From an uncultured Granulosicoccaceae bacterium (lineage in GTDB: Bacteria > Pseudomonadota > Gammaproteobacteria > CALCKW01): a DNA stretch of 56,050 nt. The notes under the pieces were generated by a model. The model ran no database searches, was not told the origin of the DNA, and saw only the letters and a list, made by a program, of their open reading frames with translations. A program made the position numbers and the translations under genes. The DNA lies in contig CALAMQ010000082.1 of the NCBI GenBank assembly GCA_937925815.1, forward strand, positions 1 to 56,050. The letters are read 5' to 3'. Of the stretch, positions 36,668 to 45,363 are shown in pieces (position 1 is the stretch's first letter; every line of letters starts with the position of its first letter).

Positions 36668-38164
36668 CTAACGCCGCGTCACGCCCCCGAGTAAGCCGCG
36701 CAAGATTTGCCGGCCGATACTGCGGCCTACCGAGCTGCTCATCGAGCGCACCAGGCTTTTGACCATGGCCTCGCCAACGCCCTGTCGGTTGCCTCGGCTG
36801 CGCCGCGTTTCGCGTTCAGCGTCTTTGCGCGCTTTTTCTTCGGCCTCGAGCGCGGCTCTTTCTTCCGCTTCTTTCAAGCGTTCCTCGGCACGTTTGGCAA
36901 GCACTTCGAACGCTGACTCTCGATCCAGCGTGTTGTCGTAGCGGCCGCTGAGCGGGCTTTGTCTGATCAGATTGGCGCAGTCTGCGTCCGATGCTGGGCC
37001 GAACTGACAGTGCGGTGGACGGATCAGTGTTTTTTCGGTCACGCTCGGCACGCCGTCGTCCTCAAGCGTGGACACCAACGCGACCCCGACGCCCATCTGC
37101 GTAATGGCCTCCACGGTGTCGAAGGTTGGGTTGGCCCGCATAGTCTGTGCAACCGATCGCACCGCTTTTTGGTCTCGCGGGGTGAATGCGCGCAGCGCGT
37201 GTTGGACGCGGTTGCCGAGTTGGCCCAGGACGCTGTCTGGGATGTCGAGTGGGTTTTGCGTGCAAAAATAGATACCGACGCCTTTGGAGCGAATCAGCCT
37301 GACGACTGTTTCGATTTTCTCGAGCAAGGCCTTGGGCGCATCGTTAAACAGCAGGTGCGCCTCGTCGAAGAAGAACACGAAACGCGGCTTGTCGAGATCG
37401 CCAACTTCCGGCAGATTTTCAAACAACTCGCTGAGCAACCAAAGCAGGAAGGTCGCGTAGAGCCGCTGGTTGGTCATGAGAGTGTTGGCGACAAGCAGGT
37501 TGATGTGGCCCCGGCCGGTGTGATCAGTGCGCATGAAATCCCACAAGTCCAGCGCGGGTTCTCCAAAGAAGGATTCAGCGCCCTCTTGCTCTAGCACCAA
37601 CAGGCGGCGTTGAATTGCGCCGACAGACGCTGAACTGACATTGCCGTACTCGCTTTTAAACGACTTGGCGTTCTCGCCGACGTATTTCAGCGTCTCGCGC
37701 AGGTCTTTGAAATCAAGCAGTAGCAGGCCTTCATCGTCGGCATACTCGAACGCGATGGCGAGCACGCCCTCTTGGGTCTCATTGAGATCCATCAAGCGCG
37801 CGAGCAGGGCGGGCCCCATGTCTGAGACGGTTGCCCTGATCGGGTGACCCGCTTTGCCAAAGAGATCCCAAAGGATTGTTGGGCTGCCACCGAATTCAAA
37901 ATTGTCGATGCCGATGGTTGTGAGTCGTTCAGTCACTTTGGGGTGTTCTGAACCTGGGAGCGCGATACCGGTCATATCGCCTTTGACATCGGTGAGAAAC
38001 ACCGGCACTCCCAGTCGGGAAAATTGCTCTGCAAGCACTTGCACTGTCACGGTCTTGCCAGTGCCTGTTGCGCCGGCTATCAGTCCGTGCCGATTCGCAA
38101 ATCGCGGGTCGAGAAAGACCTGCTTATCACCCTTGCCGAGTAAAATGCCTGATTGCTGGGTCAT
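36668..38164 (-). CDS. HerA/YjgR-type ATPase (DUF853)
   Basis: A 498-residue P-loop ATPase of the DUF853/YjgR group in the HerA-FtsK superfamily. Walker A is GATGTGKT near residue 35, Walker [13 protein letters not shown] near residue 265, with a sensor-like arginine region in [20 protein letters not shown]. The C-terminus is a charged Glu/Lys/Ala helix ([22 protein letters not shown]) followed by a Ser/Gly/Arg-rich tail. Relatives are inferred to move DNA or proteins, but the role is not known. It is monocistronic, convergent with the YfaZ-type gene and divergent from a TetR regulator. Confidence 0.88.
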   Translation of the reverse strand: MTQQSGILLGKGDKQVFLDPRFANRHGLIAGATGTGKTVTVQVLAEQFSRLGVPVFLTDVKGDMTGIALPGSEHPKVTERLTTIGIDNFEFGGSPTILWDLFGKAGHPIRATVSDMGPALLARLMDLNETQEGVLAIAFEYADDEGLLLLDFKDLRETLKYVGENAKSFKSEYGNVSSASVGAIQRRLLVLEQEGAESFFGEPALDLWDFMRTDHTGRGHINLLVANTLMTNQRLYATFLLWLLSELFENLPEVGDLDKPRFVFFFDEAHLLFNDAPKALLEKIETVVRLIRSKGVGIYFCTQNPLDIPDSVLGQLGNRVQHALRAFTPRDQKAVRSVAQTMRANPTFDTVEAITQMGVGVALVSTLEDDGVPSVTEKTLIRPPHCQFGPASDADCANLIRQSPLSGRYDNTLDRESAFEVLAKRAEERLKEAEERAALEAEEKARKDAERETRRSRGNRQGVGEAMVKSLVRSMSSSVGRSIGRQILRGLLGGVTRR

Positions 38165-38260
38165 GCTTTGATCCTTCGCTATGCTCTACAAGCTGTATGA
38201 TCTCGTTTTTTCAGCCGGTTCGCTGAATAAAATGCCGCATTCAGCGATCTTTCTAATCCT

Positions 38261-38278
38261 GTATACACGAAGGTATAC
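38261..38278. promoter_or_regulatory. Candidate TetR operator GTATAC-N6-GTATAC
   Basis: The 18-bp stretch GTATACACGAAGGTATAC forms a dyad of two GTATAC half sites, 60 bp before the TetR start and about 97 bp before the divergent yjgR-like start. TetR-family proteins often bind such sites in the gap between their gene and a divergent one, so this is the best operator candidate here. Confidence 0.45.
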
Positions 38279-38337
38279 TTAGGGGTTCTTTTGCACTACT
38301 TTGGTGCGATTCGACAAGCCTTTACCGACGAGTCCGC

Positions 38338-38946
38338 ATGGCAACCCGACGACGCAACGCCAAGAGTGCCGGTCGCCCCATTCAATACGATCGCGCGACC
38401 GCCATCGAGGCGGCCACACGGCTGTTCTTTGAGAAGGGGTTCCGAGACACCTCAGTTCAAGACGTAGTGGCTGCCACTGGTATGCAAACCGGCAGTGTGT
38501 ACGCGGCATTTGGCTCCAAGCTCGAGCTCTTTTTAGAGTGTCTCGATGTTGATCTGTCAGAGCTTAGGCAGCAAGTCGACGAGTTAGAGGCGGCCGAAGG
38601 GCCAGCGTTGGATGCGTTGTTAGCGTTTTGGCAAATAGACGGTGGGGAACCGGCGAGCCCCTCGTTTGCCGCGAGGGCGCTGGTTGATTTCACCGACAGG
38701 GAGAGCGAAGTCTGGCAGCGCATTCAAGCGGCGTGGTCAACGCGAGATGACACCATTCATCGCGTCATTCGGTTGGCACAGGCCTCTGGAGGCATTCGCT
38801 CCGATCTTGATGCTGTCACGATCGAGCGCCATATCAATTCGCTGATTTTGGGTTCGCGGTTCATGAGTCATTACATTTGTGATGCCCAGTGCCCGCTCAG
38901 TCGACAGGCTGTAATCGAATTTCTCGCACCTCGCGCGATAATGTGA
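38338..38946 (+). CDS. TetR-family transcriptional regulator
   Basis: A 202-residue regulator. The N-terminal TetR helix-turn-helix is clear: AIEAATRLFFEKGFRDTSVQDVVAATG with MQTGSVYAAFGSKLELF. The C-terminal ligand domain is variable, with conserved-looking QAVIEFLAP at the end. The ligand and targets are unknown. It stands next to the HerA-type ATPase gene and upstream of the three-gene GTPase cluster, but a gap of 168 bp separates it from the latter. Confidence 0.9.
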   Translation: MATRRRNAKSAGRPIQYDRATAIEAATRLFFEKGFRDTSVQDVVAATGMQTGSVYAAFGSKLELFLECLDVDLSELRQQVDELEAAEGPALDALLAFWQIDGGEPASPSFAARALVDFTDRESEVWQRIQAAWSTRDDTIHRVIRLAQASGGIRSDLDAVTIERHINSLILGSRFMSHYICDAQCPLSRQAVIEFLAPRAIM

Positions 38947-39114
38947 CCGAGGCCGATCCTGCTGCAGTTCACGAAATCGGTTGTTTCTCAGCCGTGCCAG
39001 GGAAACGGTCTATTACAATAATGAACGATTTAGCGCTTAACGGGCTTGCCGCCGGGCGCGTTAACCGAATTGTTCCCATTACACGCGGTGCACACAAGAG
39101 GCGTAAAGCCAGCG

Positions 39115-40860
39115 ATGAATGAGTCGGACTCTGCCAGCAACCCAGAAATGGAGCTGTTGCGCAATTTGCTGATCGGAGAGGAACGGCGCGAACTCGATGA
39201 CCTCAAGCGATCCCTAGAGGATGCAATGAGTGCGGCGGAAGCCAATCGCTCACAGCTTGCCGAACTTTCCACACAAACCGAACTACTTCAATCTCAAGCA
39301 GCCGATCAATCTGCGTTTCTGGCCGCGTCGGCTGACGCACTGCCGGAGGCTCTGCGGCTTGCGGGGCGCTCTGATCCGCAAGGTGTGTCGCGCGCGCTCT
39401 CGCCGTTTGTGGTGACCAGTATCCGCAAAGAGATCGTCAATTCGCGGGATGAGATGGTCGATGCGCTCTACCCAATAACCGGTCGACTGGTCGCGGCATC
39501 GGTGCGCAATTCGATCGCCAAGCTCAGCGAGGACATCAATGAGCGCATGAATGCGCTGACGTCGATGGCGATGTGGCGCGCACGTGTACAAGCATGGCGA
39601 ACCGGTGAGCCGGTCTCAACATTTATGTTGACCTCTGGCGGAAATTTTCACGTGTTGCGCGCCATGTTGCTCGACCGAAGCTCCGGGGTGCCGCTGAGCG
39701 TGGCCGAAGCCGAAGACGTCGAGGAGCGCTCTGACACCAACCTGATAAGCGGTCTGCTGACAGCCTTGTCAAACCTGACAGAGGAGGTTTATACCTCGGC
39801 GGCCGACGAGCTGCGGCGGGTGGACTTGAACGGGCGCCAGATTGCATTTCGCCGGTCGGCCTCACAACTGCTAGTTATCGAATTTGTAGGGCAGCCTGCC
39901 GCAGATATTTTGGCTGACGTGGATCAGCGCTTTGGTGACATTGTCGCTTTGGGCGAGCGCGAAAACCGTGCCGAGCTCGACTCAGCAGTGGGAGCGCTGT
40001 TGCATTTAGAGGCAGTGCAAGCCGACACCGACGCTCCGGAAAAGCCCCGATATGCGTTGTGGGCGCTGGCCGGTGTTGCAGTGGTTTTACTGGGTTGGGC
40101 ACTGGGTGCAGCCTTCGGTCGATGGCAACTGGACAGTGCTGTTGATCGAATGCAGCAGGTGATTGAGGCGGAACCCGCGTTGGCTGCGTATCCCATTTCA
40201 ATCTCCGCGGATTATGATGACAGCGCCATTGATGTCAGTGGCTTGCTACCGCATTCAGCTTCTGCGTCTTCGCTCTTGCAGGCACTTGAAACGGCATCGG
40301 GTTCTTTCTCTGTCAGAGGCCGCTTTGAAGGTGTCGCGGACAGCGAGGCGTTGTCGCATGCAGAGGGTCTTGTTGCCGCATTGCAGGCGGAAAATGGCAA
40401 ATTACGTGACTCGCTCAATGCCGTGGAGCAACAGCTCGGCGGTGCAAGAATTGAAGATGTGAGGATCAGTCTTCAGCGACTGACAGATCGACTTAAGAAA
40501 GTCACGACGGTATTTGAAGGTGCGGTAGAGCAGCTTCAGGGTGCTGCGAACGGCACCAAGGTGGCTTTTGAAAATGAGCTTGAGTTGCGTGACGCCAGTG
40601 CGGCGGACGCCGATCTCAAACGCCTTGCTGCATTGCTTTTGAAAACGCCTGAAGATCTGTTGATCATTCCCAAGCGAGACACCGATGGCGGGGAGAGTGA
40701 TCGCTGGCCAAAAGCGCGGGCGCAATATGTGCGCACGCAATTGTTGCGTTTGGGTGTGCCGGTGTCGCAGTTGTCTATCTCGGAGCCATTGGCTATCAAG
40801 TCAGCAGAGGAGTTTGGCTCGGTCGCTTTTGCTTTGGGTGGCGAGGCAGCACTGCAATGA
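39115..40860 (+). CDS. Membrane protein: coiled coil, longin/roadblock-like domain, TM, BON/OmpA-like C-terminus
   Basis: A 581-residue protein of unknown function. Residues about 5-60 form a coiled coil. About 80-170 resembles a segment found in OmpA-family proteins of uncharacterised clusters, with LYPITGRLVAASVRNSI and MWRARVQAWRTGEPV. About 175-290 reads like a longin/roadblock-type domain: FHVLRAMLLDRSSGVPLS, then SDTNLISGLLTALSNLTEEV, then strands IAFRRSASQLLVIEFVG. A single TM helix follows at about 312-334 (ALWALAGVAVVLLGWALGAAF). The periplasmic part has a BON-like repeat (VDRMQQVIEA ... YPISISADY) and a short OmpA-like end (KARAQYVRTQLLRLGVPVSQL). Its stop overlaps the GTPase gene (ATGA). 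ATG 39115 is the likely start; the frame is open to 39046. Domain calls beyond the TM helix are inference from pattern. Confidence 0.65.
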   Translation: MNESDSASNPEMELLRNLLIGEERRELDDLKRSLEDAMSAAEANRSQLAELSTQTELLQSQAADQSAFLAASADALPEALRLAGRSDPQGVSRALSPFVVTSIRKEIVNSRDEMVDALYPITGRLVAASVRNSIAKLSEDINERMNALTSMAMWRARVQAWRTGEPVSTFMLTSGGNFHVLRAMLLDRSSGVPLSVAEAEDVEERSDTNLISGLLTALSNLTEEVYTSAADELRRVDLNGRQIAFRRSASQLLVIEFVGQPAADILADVDQRFGDIVALGERENRAELDSAVGALLHLEAVQADTDAPEKPRYALWALAGVAVVLLGWALGAAFGRWQLDSAVDRMQQVIEAEPALAAYPISISADYDDSAIDVSGLLPHSASASSLLQALETASGSFSVRGRFEGVADSEALSHAEGLVAALQAENGKLRDSLNAVEQQLGGARIEDVRISLQRLTDRLKKVTTVFEGAVEQLQGAANGTKVAFENELELRDASAADADLKRLAALLLKTPEDLLIIPKRDTDGGESDRWPKARAQYVRTQLLRLGVPVSQLSISEPLAIKSAEEFGSVAFALGGEAALQ

Positions 40861-41360
40861 CGCTGCGACCGAAAAAAATCCTGATGGTTGGCGCGCAGGC
40901 GGTGGGCAAGACCTCTGTTACCCGTCGGTTAAAATTCAACACCTTTGAAGCTGACTACAAATCCACCATTGGTGTGCAATTGCACGAAATACCGGTTTCC
41001 ACATCGCAAGGAGAGTTGTCGATGTTGGTGTGGGATACTGATGGCAATTTCGGTGAGCAGGTATTTGACACGGTGTATGCCAAAGGTGCGACCGGCGCGA
41101 TCGTCGTTGGAGATGTGTCTCGACCAGACACCATCGAACACATGGTTCGATTGGCCAACGATTTTTCAGATAACTTTCCGGCGCGTCCGAGTTTGTGTCT
41201 GTTGAATAAAACGGATTTGTTCATGCCATCAGAACAAAGTGTGGCGGCGTTGCGAGAGCGTGTGGAGTCAGTGGAGCTTTGCAGTGCCTTAGAAGGATCG
41301 GGCCTTGGTTCTGCCTTTTCGTGCTTTGCTGAGACGGTGCTTGAAAGAGACCAGCTGTGA
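40857..41360 (+). CDS. Ras/Rab-like small GTPase
   Basis: A 167-residue protein with all five G motifs of a Ras-superfamily GTPase: G1 GAQAVGKTS near residue 12, G2 threonine in YKSTIGVQL (switch I), G3 WDTDGNF, G4 NKTD near residue 121, and G5 SALEG near residue 143. The G3 motif departs from the usual WDTAGQE: Ala is Asp and the catalytic Gln (Ras Q61) is Asn, so intrinsic GTP hydrolysis may be slow or need a partner. Bacterial members such as MglA work as switches with roadblock-domain partners. It overlaps both neighbours by four bases (ATGA and GTGA), so it is made with the longin-like protein and the histidine kinase. Confidence 0.88.
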   Translation: MTLRPKKILMVGAQAVGKTSVTRRLKFNTFEADYKSTIGVQLHEIPVSTSQGELSMLVWDTDGNFGEQVFDTVYAKGATGAIVVGDVSRPDTIEHMVRLANDFSDNFPARPSLCLLNKTDLFMPSEQSVAALRERVESVELCSALEGSGLGSAFSCFAETVLERDQL

Positions 41361-42847
41361 ACACTGAGGCGGGATTGTCGCTCGATGTCCTGGCTGACGA
41401 TCTCAATATCATAGGTGTCGCGTGGGTCGATCGTGACGGGGTGGTGGAGTCAACCCGTGGTCAATTGGCAGCTTGGCTTGCAGTCGGCGACCGACTGTCC
41501 GAAGGCGTTACAGTGCTCAATGGCCTCGAAGAAGAGTTCGACGCTCTGGTCGGGGATCCATCCGGTGACTTGACCCTGCAAGACATCACCTTTGGTGAAG
41601 ATCTGCAAAAACGCTTTCATACCATTATTGTCCGGTGGCACCCGGCGATTGAGCGTTTTGCTGTGACCACCATGGCCATTGAGGCCTCGGAAAATTCTCT
41701 TGCCAGCGTGACCCAGCTCGCGCGATCTCGCCAGTACTATGAGCAAGTGCTCGAATCGGAACGGGCTCACTTTCGTGGCATTTACGAGAACAGTCCAGTG
41801 TTTGCGTTCTCGTGCCGCGAAAACGGACAAGTGGTTGCGGCCACTGAAGACATGCGAGCCTTCTTTCTCGACAGTGACGAGTCAACGCCACTGGTTCAAC
41901 TTAATCTGCACGACAGCACGTTTCTACAGGCATTCTCCAAAACCACTGTGTGGTCAGATGTCTGGGCTGGAGAGCGCGTGGCGCGTAGAAATTGGCGCAC
42001 GGACACCAGGCAGGGCGTCACACTCGATCTGGAAGTCTCCGGTCAAGTTATGCGGCATCCAACCTTGGATTGTCTTGAAGGATATTTCACACTATTTGAT
42101 GTGACAGACTTGCATGCATCGCAAGCGCGCCTGCTGCGTTCAAACAAGAGGTTTGAAAGCACTGCCAGGCAGGTAGCGCACGATTTGCTTACGCCGCTTC
42201 GCCGCATCAGCAGGCTCTCTGAATTGATCTCAAGTGAATTTGCCGGCACCGGGTCTGAGGCCATTAAGTCAACCTTGGATGAGCTGGTCAAGTCAGCATC
42301 GCAGGGTCGAAATTTGGTCACAGACATTGTTGAAGTCGCGAGGACCACTGCGATGCGCTCCAATGCGGAGAATATCGATCCTGTCGCGATCATGCGGAAT
42401 GTGGAAGACGAGTACGCCTTTGATCTCGAAGACATTGGCGCGACTGTCATTTACGACGCACCGCCCGTTGAAGTGTTGGGGGACGAGACCTTGCTAATGC
42501 AGATCTACCGCAACTTTCTCTCGAATGCGATCAAGTATCGCCACAATGACCGGCAATTGGTCGTGCGCTTTGTGGTTTCTGAAGACGAGCAACACGGTCT
42601 TGAGATCGCGTTTTCTGACAATGGTCGAGGTTTTGACAGCGATTCCGCGCCCGATGTGTTCGATGCCTTTGTTCGCCTTGTCGGCAAAGACGATGTGCAC
42701 GGCACAGGTATCGGTCTCGATATTGTCAAAGAGGCTGTGGATTTACTGGGCTGGGACGTGAGTGCGCAAGCACGTGAAGGCGAGGGTGCAACCTTTCTGC
42801 TGTCCATTGGGCAGAGTAAGTGGCAGTGGTTGCCGGTGCCGAGATAG
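41357..42847 (+). CDS. PAS-type sensor histidine kinase (orphan)
   Basis: A 496-residue histidine kinase without membrane helices, so it senses inside the cell. An N-terminal PAS-like domain (about residues 10-120) and a second PAS-like region (about 135-250, with FRGIYENSPVFAFSCRENGQVV) precede the dimerisation domain with the phospho-accepting His in ARQVAHDLLTPLRRI near residue 275. The ATPase domain has N box NFLSNAIKY, G1 DNGRGF and G2 GTGIGLDIVK. No response regulator is adjacent. It starts with GTG overlapping the GTPase stop. The placement suggests it reads or sets the state of the GTPase module. Confidence 0.9.
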   Translation: MNTEAGLSLDVLADDLNIIGVAWVDRDGVVESTRGQLAAWLAVGDRLSEGVTVLNGLEEEFDALVGDPSGDLTLQDITFGEDLQKRFHTIIVRWHPAIERFAVTTMAIEASENSLASVTQLARSRQYYEQVLESERAHFRGIYENSPVFAFSCRENGQVVAATEDMRAFFLDSDESTPLVQLNLHDSTFLQAFSKTTVWSDVWAGERVARRNWRTDTRQGVTLDLEVSGQVMRHPTLDCLEGYFTLFDVTDLHASQARLLRSNKRFESTARQVAHDLLTPLRRISRLSELISSEFAGTGSEAIKSTLDELVKSASQGRNLVTDIVEVARTTAMRSNAENIDPVAIMRNVEDEYAFDLEDIGATVIYDAPPVEVLGDETLLMQIYRNFLSNAIKYRHNDRQLVVRFVVSEDEQHGLEIAFSDNGRGFDSDSAPDVFDAFVRLVGKDDVHGTGIGLDIVKEAVDLLGWDVSAQAREGEGATFLLSIGQSKWQWLPVPR

Positions 42848-42890
42848 GGGAGTCGCGAGCGGGCGACGAGTCACGCTAAAGTAAGCGATT

Positions 42891-44129
42891 GTGCCCGAGA
42901 TCTCTGTTATGGCTGAACAGTCTGTCGTGGATTGTGATCCGCGAAACCCCACATTCTACGAAGATCCCTTTGCCACCTATTCCCGGTGGCACGCTGAGAA
43001 TCCCGTCTTCTATTGGCAGCAATACGGGATGGTTTGCTTCGCCGGGTATTCTGACGTCAACACACTTCTCAGAGACAATAGATTTGGTCGGCAAATCACC
43101 CACAAGGTTAGCCGCGAGGCATTGGGTTGGGCGCCCCGTCCTGCCGCTTTGGCAGATTTTGACCGTGTAGAACTGCACAGCTTGCTCAATCTGGAGCCGC
43201 CTCGACACACGACGATGCGCGCGCTTGTTAACAAGGCCTTTATCGGTCGCGAAATTGAAGCGCTCAGGCCAACTGTCGAATCGTTGGTCCATCGCACGAT
43301 AGACAGTTTTATCAATGACCGCGAGGTTGAGTTGTTGAGCCGTTTTGCAATGCCGGTTCCAGCTCAGGTCATAGCAAGCATGATTGGTATGCCTGGTGAG
43401 GCAGTGCCAGACTTGCTTGCCTGGTCTCATGCGCTGGTGAAGGTGTATACGCGCCAGCAAACTCCTGAAGAGGATGTTCAGGCCAATCGAGCAGCTGCCG
43501 AGTTTTCAAGTTTTCTGCACGATGTGATTCGAGACAAGCGCTTGTCGCCCAAGAACGATTTGCTCAGTCGCCTGATTTCAGTACAACAGGATGGACAGTC
43601 ACTTAGTGATGACGAGATTGTGTCGACTGTCGTGTTGTTGTTGAATGCAGGCCACGAGGCAAGTGTTCACTTGATGGGAAATGCCGTGGCAACCTTGCTG
43701 GCGCACCCCGATCAGATTGAGCGCATTCGCGCCGACGCCACCAGCATCGCAGGCATTGCACAAGAAGTGATGCGCTTTTGTACCCCGCTTCACCTCTTCA
43801 CACGCTATGCATTGGAAGACGTAGAGTTGGAGGCAGGTCTGAAAATTAAACGGGGAGACGAAGTAGGTTTGCTGCTCGGCGCGGCAAATCGTGACCCTGT
43901 GCGCTTTATTGATCCAAACCAATTTAATCCCGATCGTCCCGTGCAGGGCCACCTGTCACTTGGTGCTGGAATTCACTACTGTGTCGGTGCGGTGCTCGCG
44001 CGCATGGAGTTGGAGATCGCGCTGGTCGCGCTGTTTACGCGGCTTCCATCAGTGTCGCTCAACGGCCCGCTTCAGATCAGAGACAGCTTCCACTTCCACG
44101 GATTGGATGCATTGAATCTGCGTTGGTGA
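42891..44129 (+). CDS. Cytochrome P450
   Basis: A 412-residue soluble bacterial P450. Recognised parts are the I helix VLLLNAGHEASVHL near residue 250, the ExxR motif in QEVMRF near residue 290 and the heme loop LSLGAGIHYCVGAVLAR with the cysteine ligand. Two departures: the acid-alcohol pair normally E/D-T reads E-A (AGHEAS), and the Phe that normally opens the heme loop is Leu. The enzyme would hydroxylate a small hydrophobic substrate with a ferredoxin partner not encoded nearby. The start may be GTG 42891 or, better matching the family, ATG 42909. It is 43 bp after the histidine kinase and may be co-transcribed. Confidence 0.9.
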   Translation: MPEISVMAEQSVVDCDPRNPTFYEDPFATYSRWHAENPVFYWQQYGMVCFAGYSDVNTLLRDNRFGRQITHKVSREALGWAPRPAALADFDRVELHSLLNLEPPRHTTMRALVNKAFIGREIEALRPTVESLVHRTIDSFINDREVELLSRFAMPVPAQVIASMIGMPGEAVPDLLAWSHALVKVYTRQQTPEEDVQANRAAAEFSSFLHDVIRDKRLSPKNDLLSRLISVQQDGQSLSDDEIVSTVVLLLNAGHEASVHLMGNAVATLLAHPDQIERIRADATSIAGIAQEVMRFCTPLHLFTRYALEDVELEAGLKIKRGDEVGLLLGAANRDPVRFIDPNQFNPDRPVQGHLSLGAGIHYCVGAVLARMELEIALVALFTRLPSVSLNGPLQIRDSFHFHGLDALNLRW

Positions 44130-44135
44130 CGAGAC

Positions 44136-45032
44136 TCAGACCAGGGCGACGGTATCGCTGATGCAGTACTCCAGCATGAAATTGCGGAATGCATCGACTT
44201 TAGGTGTCCCGATTCGGCCGTCGGTTCGCACAAACCAAACGGGTACTCTGGGGCTCGGCACGACATCTGTGAGCACTGTCACGAGCGCCCCGGATTCCAA
44301 ATCTTTTTGAACTTGGCTGGAAAAAAGTGGGGCCACACCGAGGTTGCTCAGCGCCATGAGACGTGCTTCACAAGATGTGCTCACCTTGTGCTGTGATTGC
44401 CACAGTGCGCGTTGTCCGATTTGCTGTCCTGAATCGAGCAATTCACAACAATTGCCGTGGTTGATCAGCACGTGTTCTATCAGGTCGCTCAGTGAGCGGG
44501 GCGTGCCCTTGGCGCTGAGATACGCTGGTGACGCACAGAGCACGATATTGTCGTTATAGAGCAACCGCGCTTTGAGGCTGCTGTCACCGAGCTCACCGAC
44601 GCGAATGCCGATGTCCCGGCCCTCGCTAACCAGGCTAATCGGCTCGTCGGTGGTGAGGACGTCAAGTTGCAAGTCAGGATAGGTTTCAAGGAACGCGCCG
44701 AGATGAGGCTGCAGCAGGGTTATCATTAGCCAAGACGGCAGCGCTATTCGTAGCTTGCCGCTTGGGATATTGCCCTGTCCAAGCAGGTTGGATTCTGCGT
44801 CGCGTAAGAGCGCAATGGCCTCGGCCACATTTGTGTAAAAATCTTGGCCTTCAGCTGTCACCGAAAAGCTTCGGGTGTTGCGCAAGAAAAGCGGCACACC
44901 GAGGTGATTTTCCAGTTTGGTCAGACGTCTGCTGACTGTGGCGGGATTGAGCTGGAGGTGGTTGGCTGCTGATGTGACACTGCCTGTTTCTATCAGTGCC
45001 GCAAAAGCGTACAAATCATCAACCGAGTACAT
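44136..45032 (-). CDS. LysR-family transcriptional regulator
   Basis: A 298-residue LysR-type regulator. The N-terminal helix-turn-helix reads FAALIETGSVTSAANHLQLNPATVSRRLTKLENHLGVPLF (residues 10-49 as a block), and the effector domain starts around residue 90 with LRIALPSWLM. It converges with the P450 gene, six bases between stops, and its effector and targets are not known. The divergent direction is a 330-bp AT-rich gap before the rhomboid gene. Confidence 0.9.
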   Translation of the reverse strand: MYSVDDLYAFAALIETGSVTSAANHLQLNPATVSRRLTKLENHLGVPLFLRNTRSFSVTAEGQDFYTNVAEAIALLRDAESNLLGQGNIPSGKLRIALPSWLMITLLQPHLGAFLETYPDLQLDVLTTDEPISLVSEGRDIGIRVGELGDSSLKARLLYNDNIVLCASPAYLSAKGTPRSLSDLIEHVLINHGNCCELLDSGQQIGQRALWQSQHKVSTSCEARLMALSNLGVAPLFSSQVQKDLESGALVTVLTDVVPSPRVPVWFVRTDGRIGTPKVDAFRNFMLEYCISDTVALV

Positions 45033-45363
45033 GTAGCGGGCGGGCCCTTTGAACTACCGACGCCAACACCGTGTCGTGGTCAGGAAAATTGGAGCGTGTT
45101 AGCCAGCCTTAGCGGACGCGTTTTGTGTTGGAAAAACTGCTGTATTGGTCAGCCGGCTTTTTCAAAAAGTTAGAAGAATATATTAGCAGTTTGGTAACTT
45201 GAACAATGAAAGCAAAAGTCTTTTTCTGTAATTTGTGGCCAATTCCATCTTCTGTTTGCTGCTTGCTGACAGCAGTTTGAGGTGGTTTTTGGTCAAAATA
45301 TGCTTTCTCGACGTGCAGGAAGCCGGGCGAAATGTTAGCGATGGTCATATTACATAACCGGTT
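45033..45363. other. AT-rich intergenic region
   Basis: About 330 bp between the LysR gene and the rhomboid gene, clearly lower in GC than both. It should contain divergent promoters. A short hairpin CTGCT...AGCAG lies near 45260-45276. A minus-strand frame of 79 codons (45109-45348) exists, but its sequence looks like a chance product of AT-rich DNA and it has no clear ribosome binding site. Confidence 0.4.

Noticed and set aside
45109-45348. Minus-strand ORF of 79 codons in the AT-rich gap upstream of the rhomboid gene
   Set aside because: No ribosome binding site, no family resemblance, and a composition expected from AT-rich intergenic DNA. I keep it out of the gene list but it could be tested.
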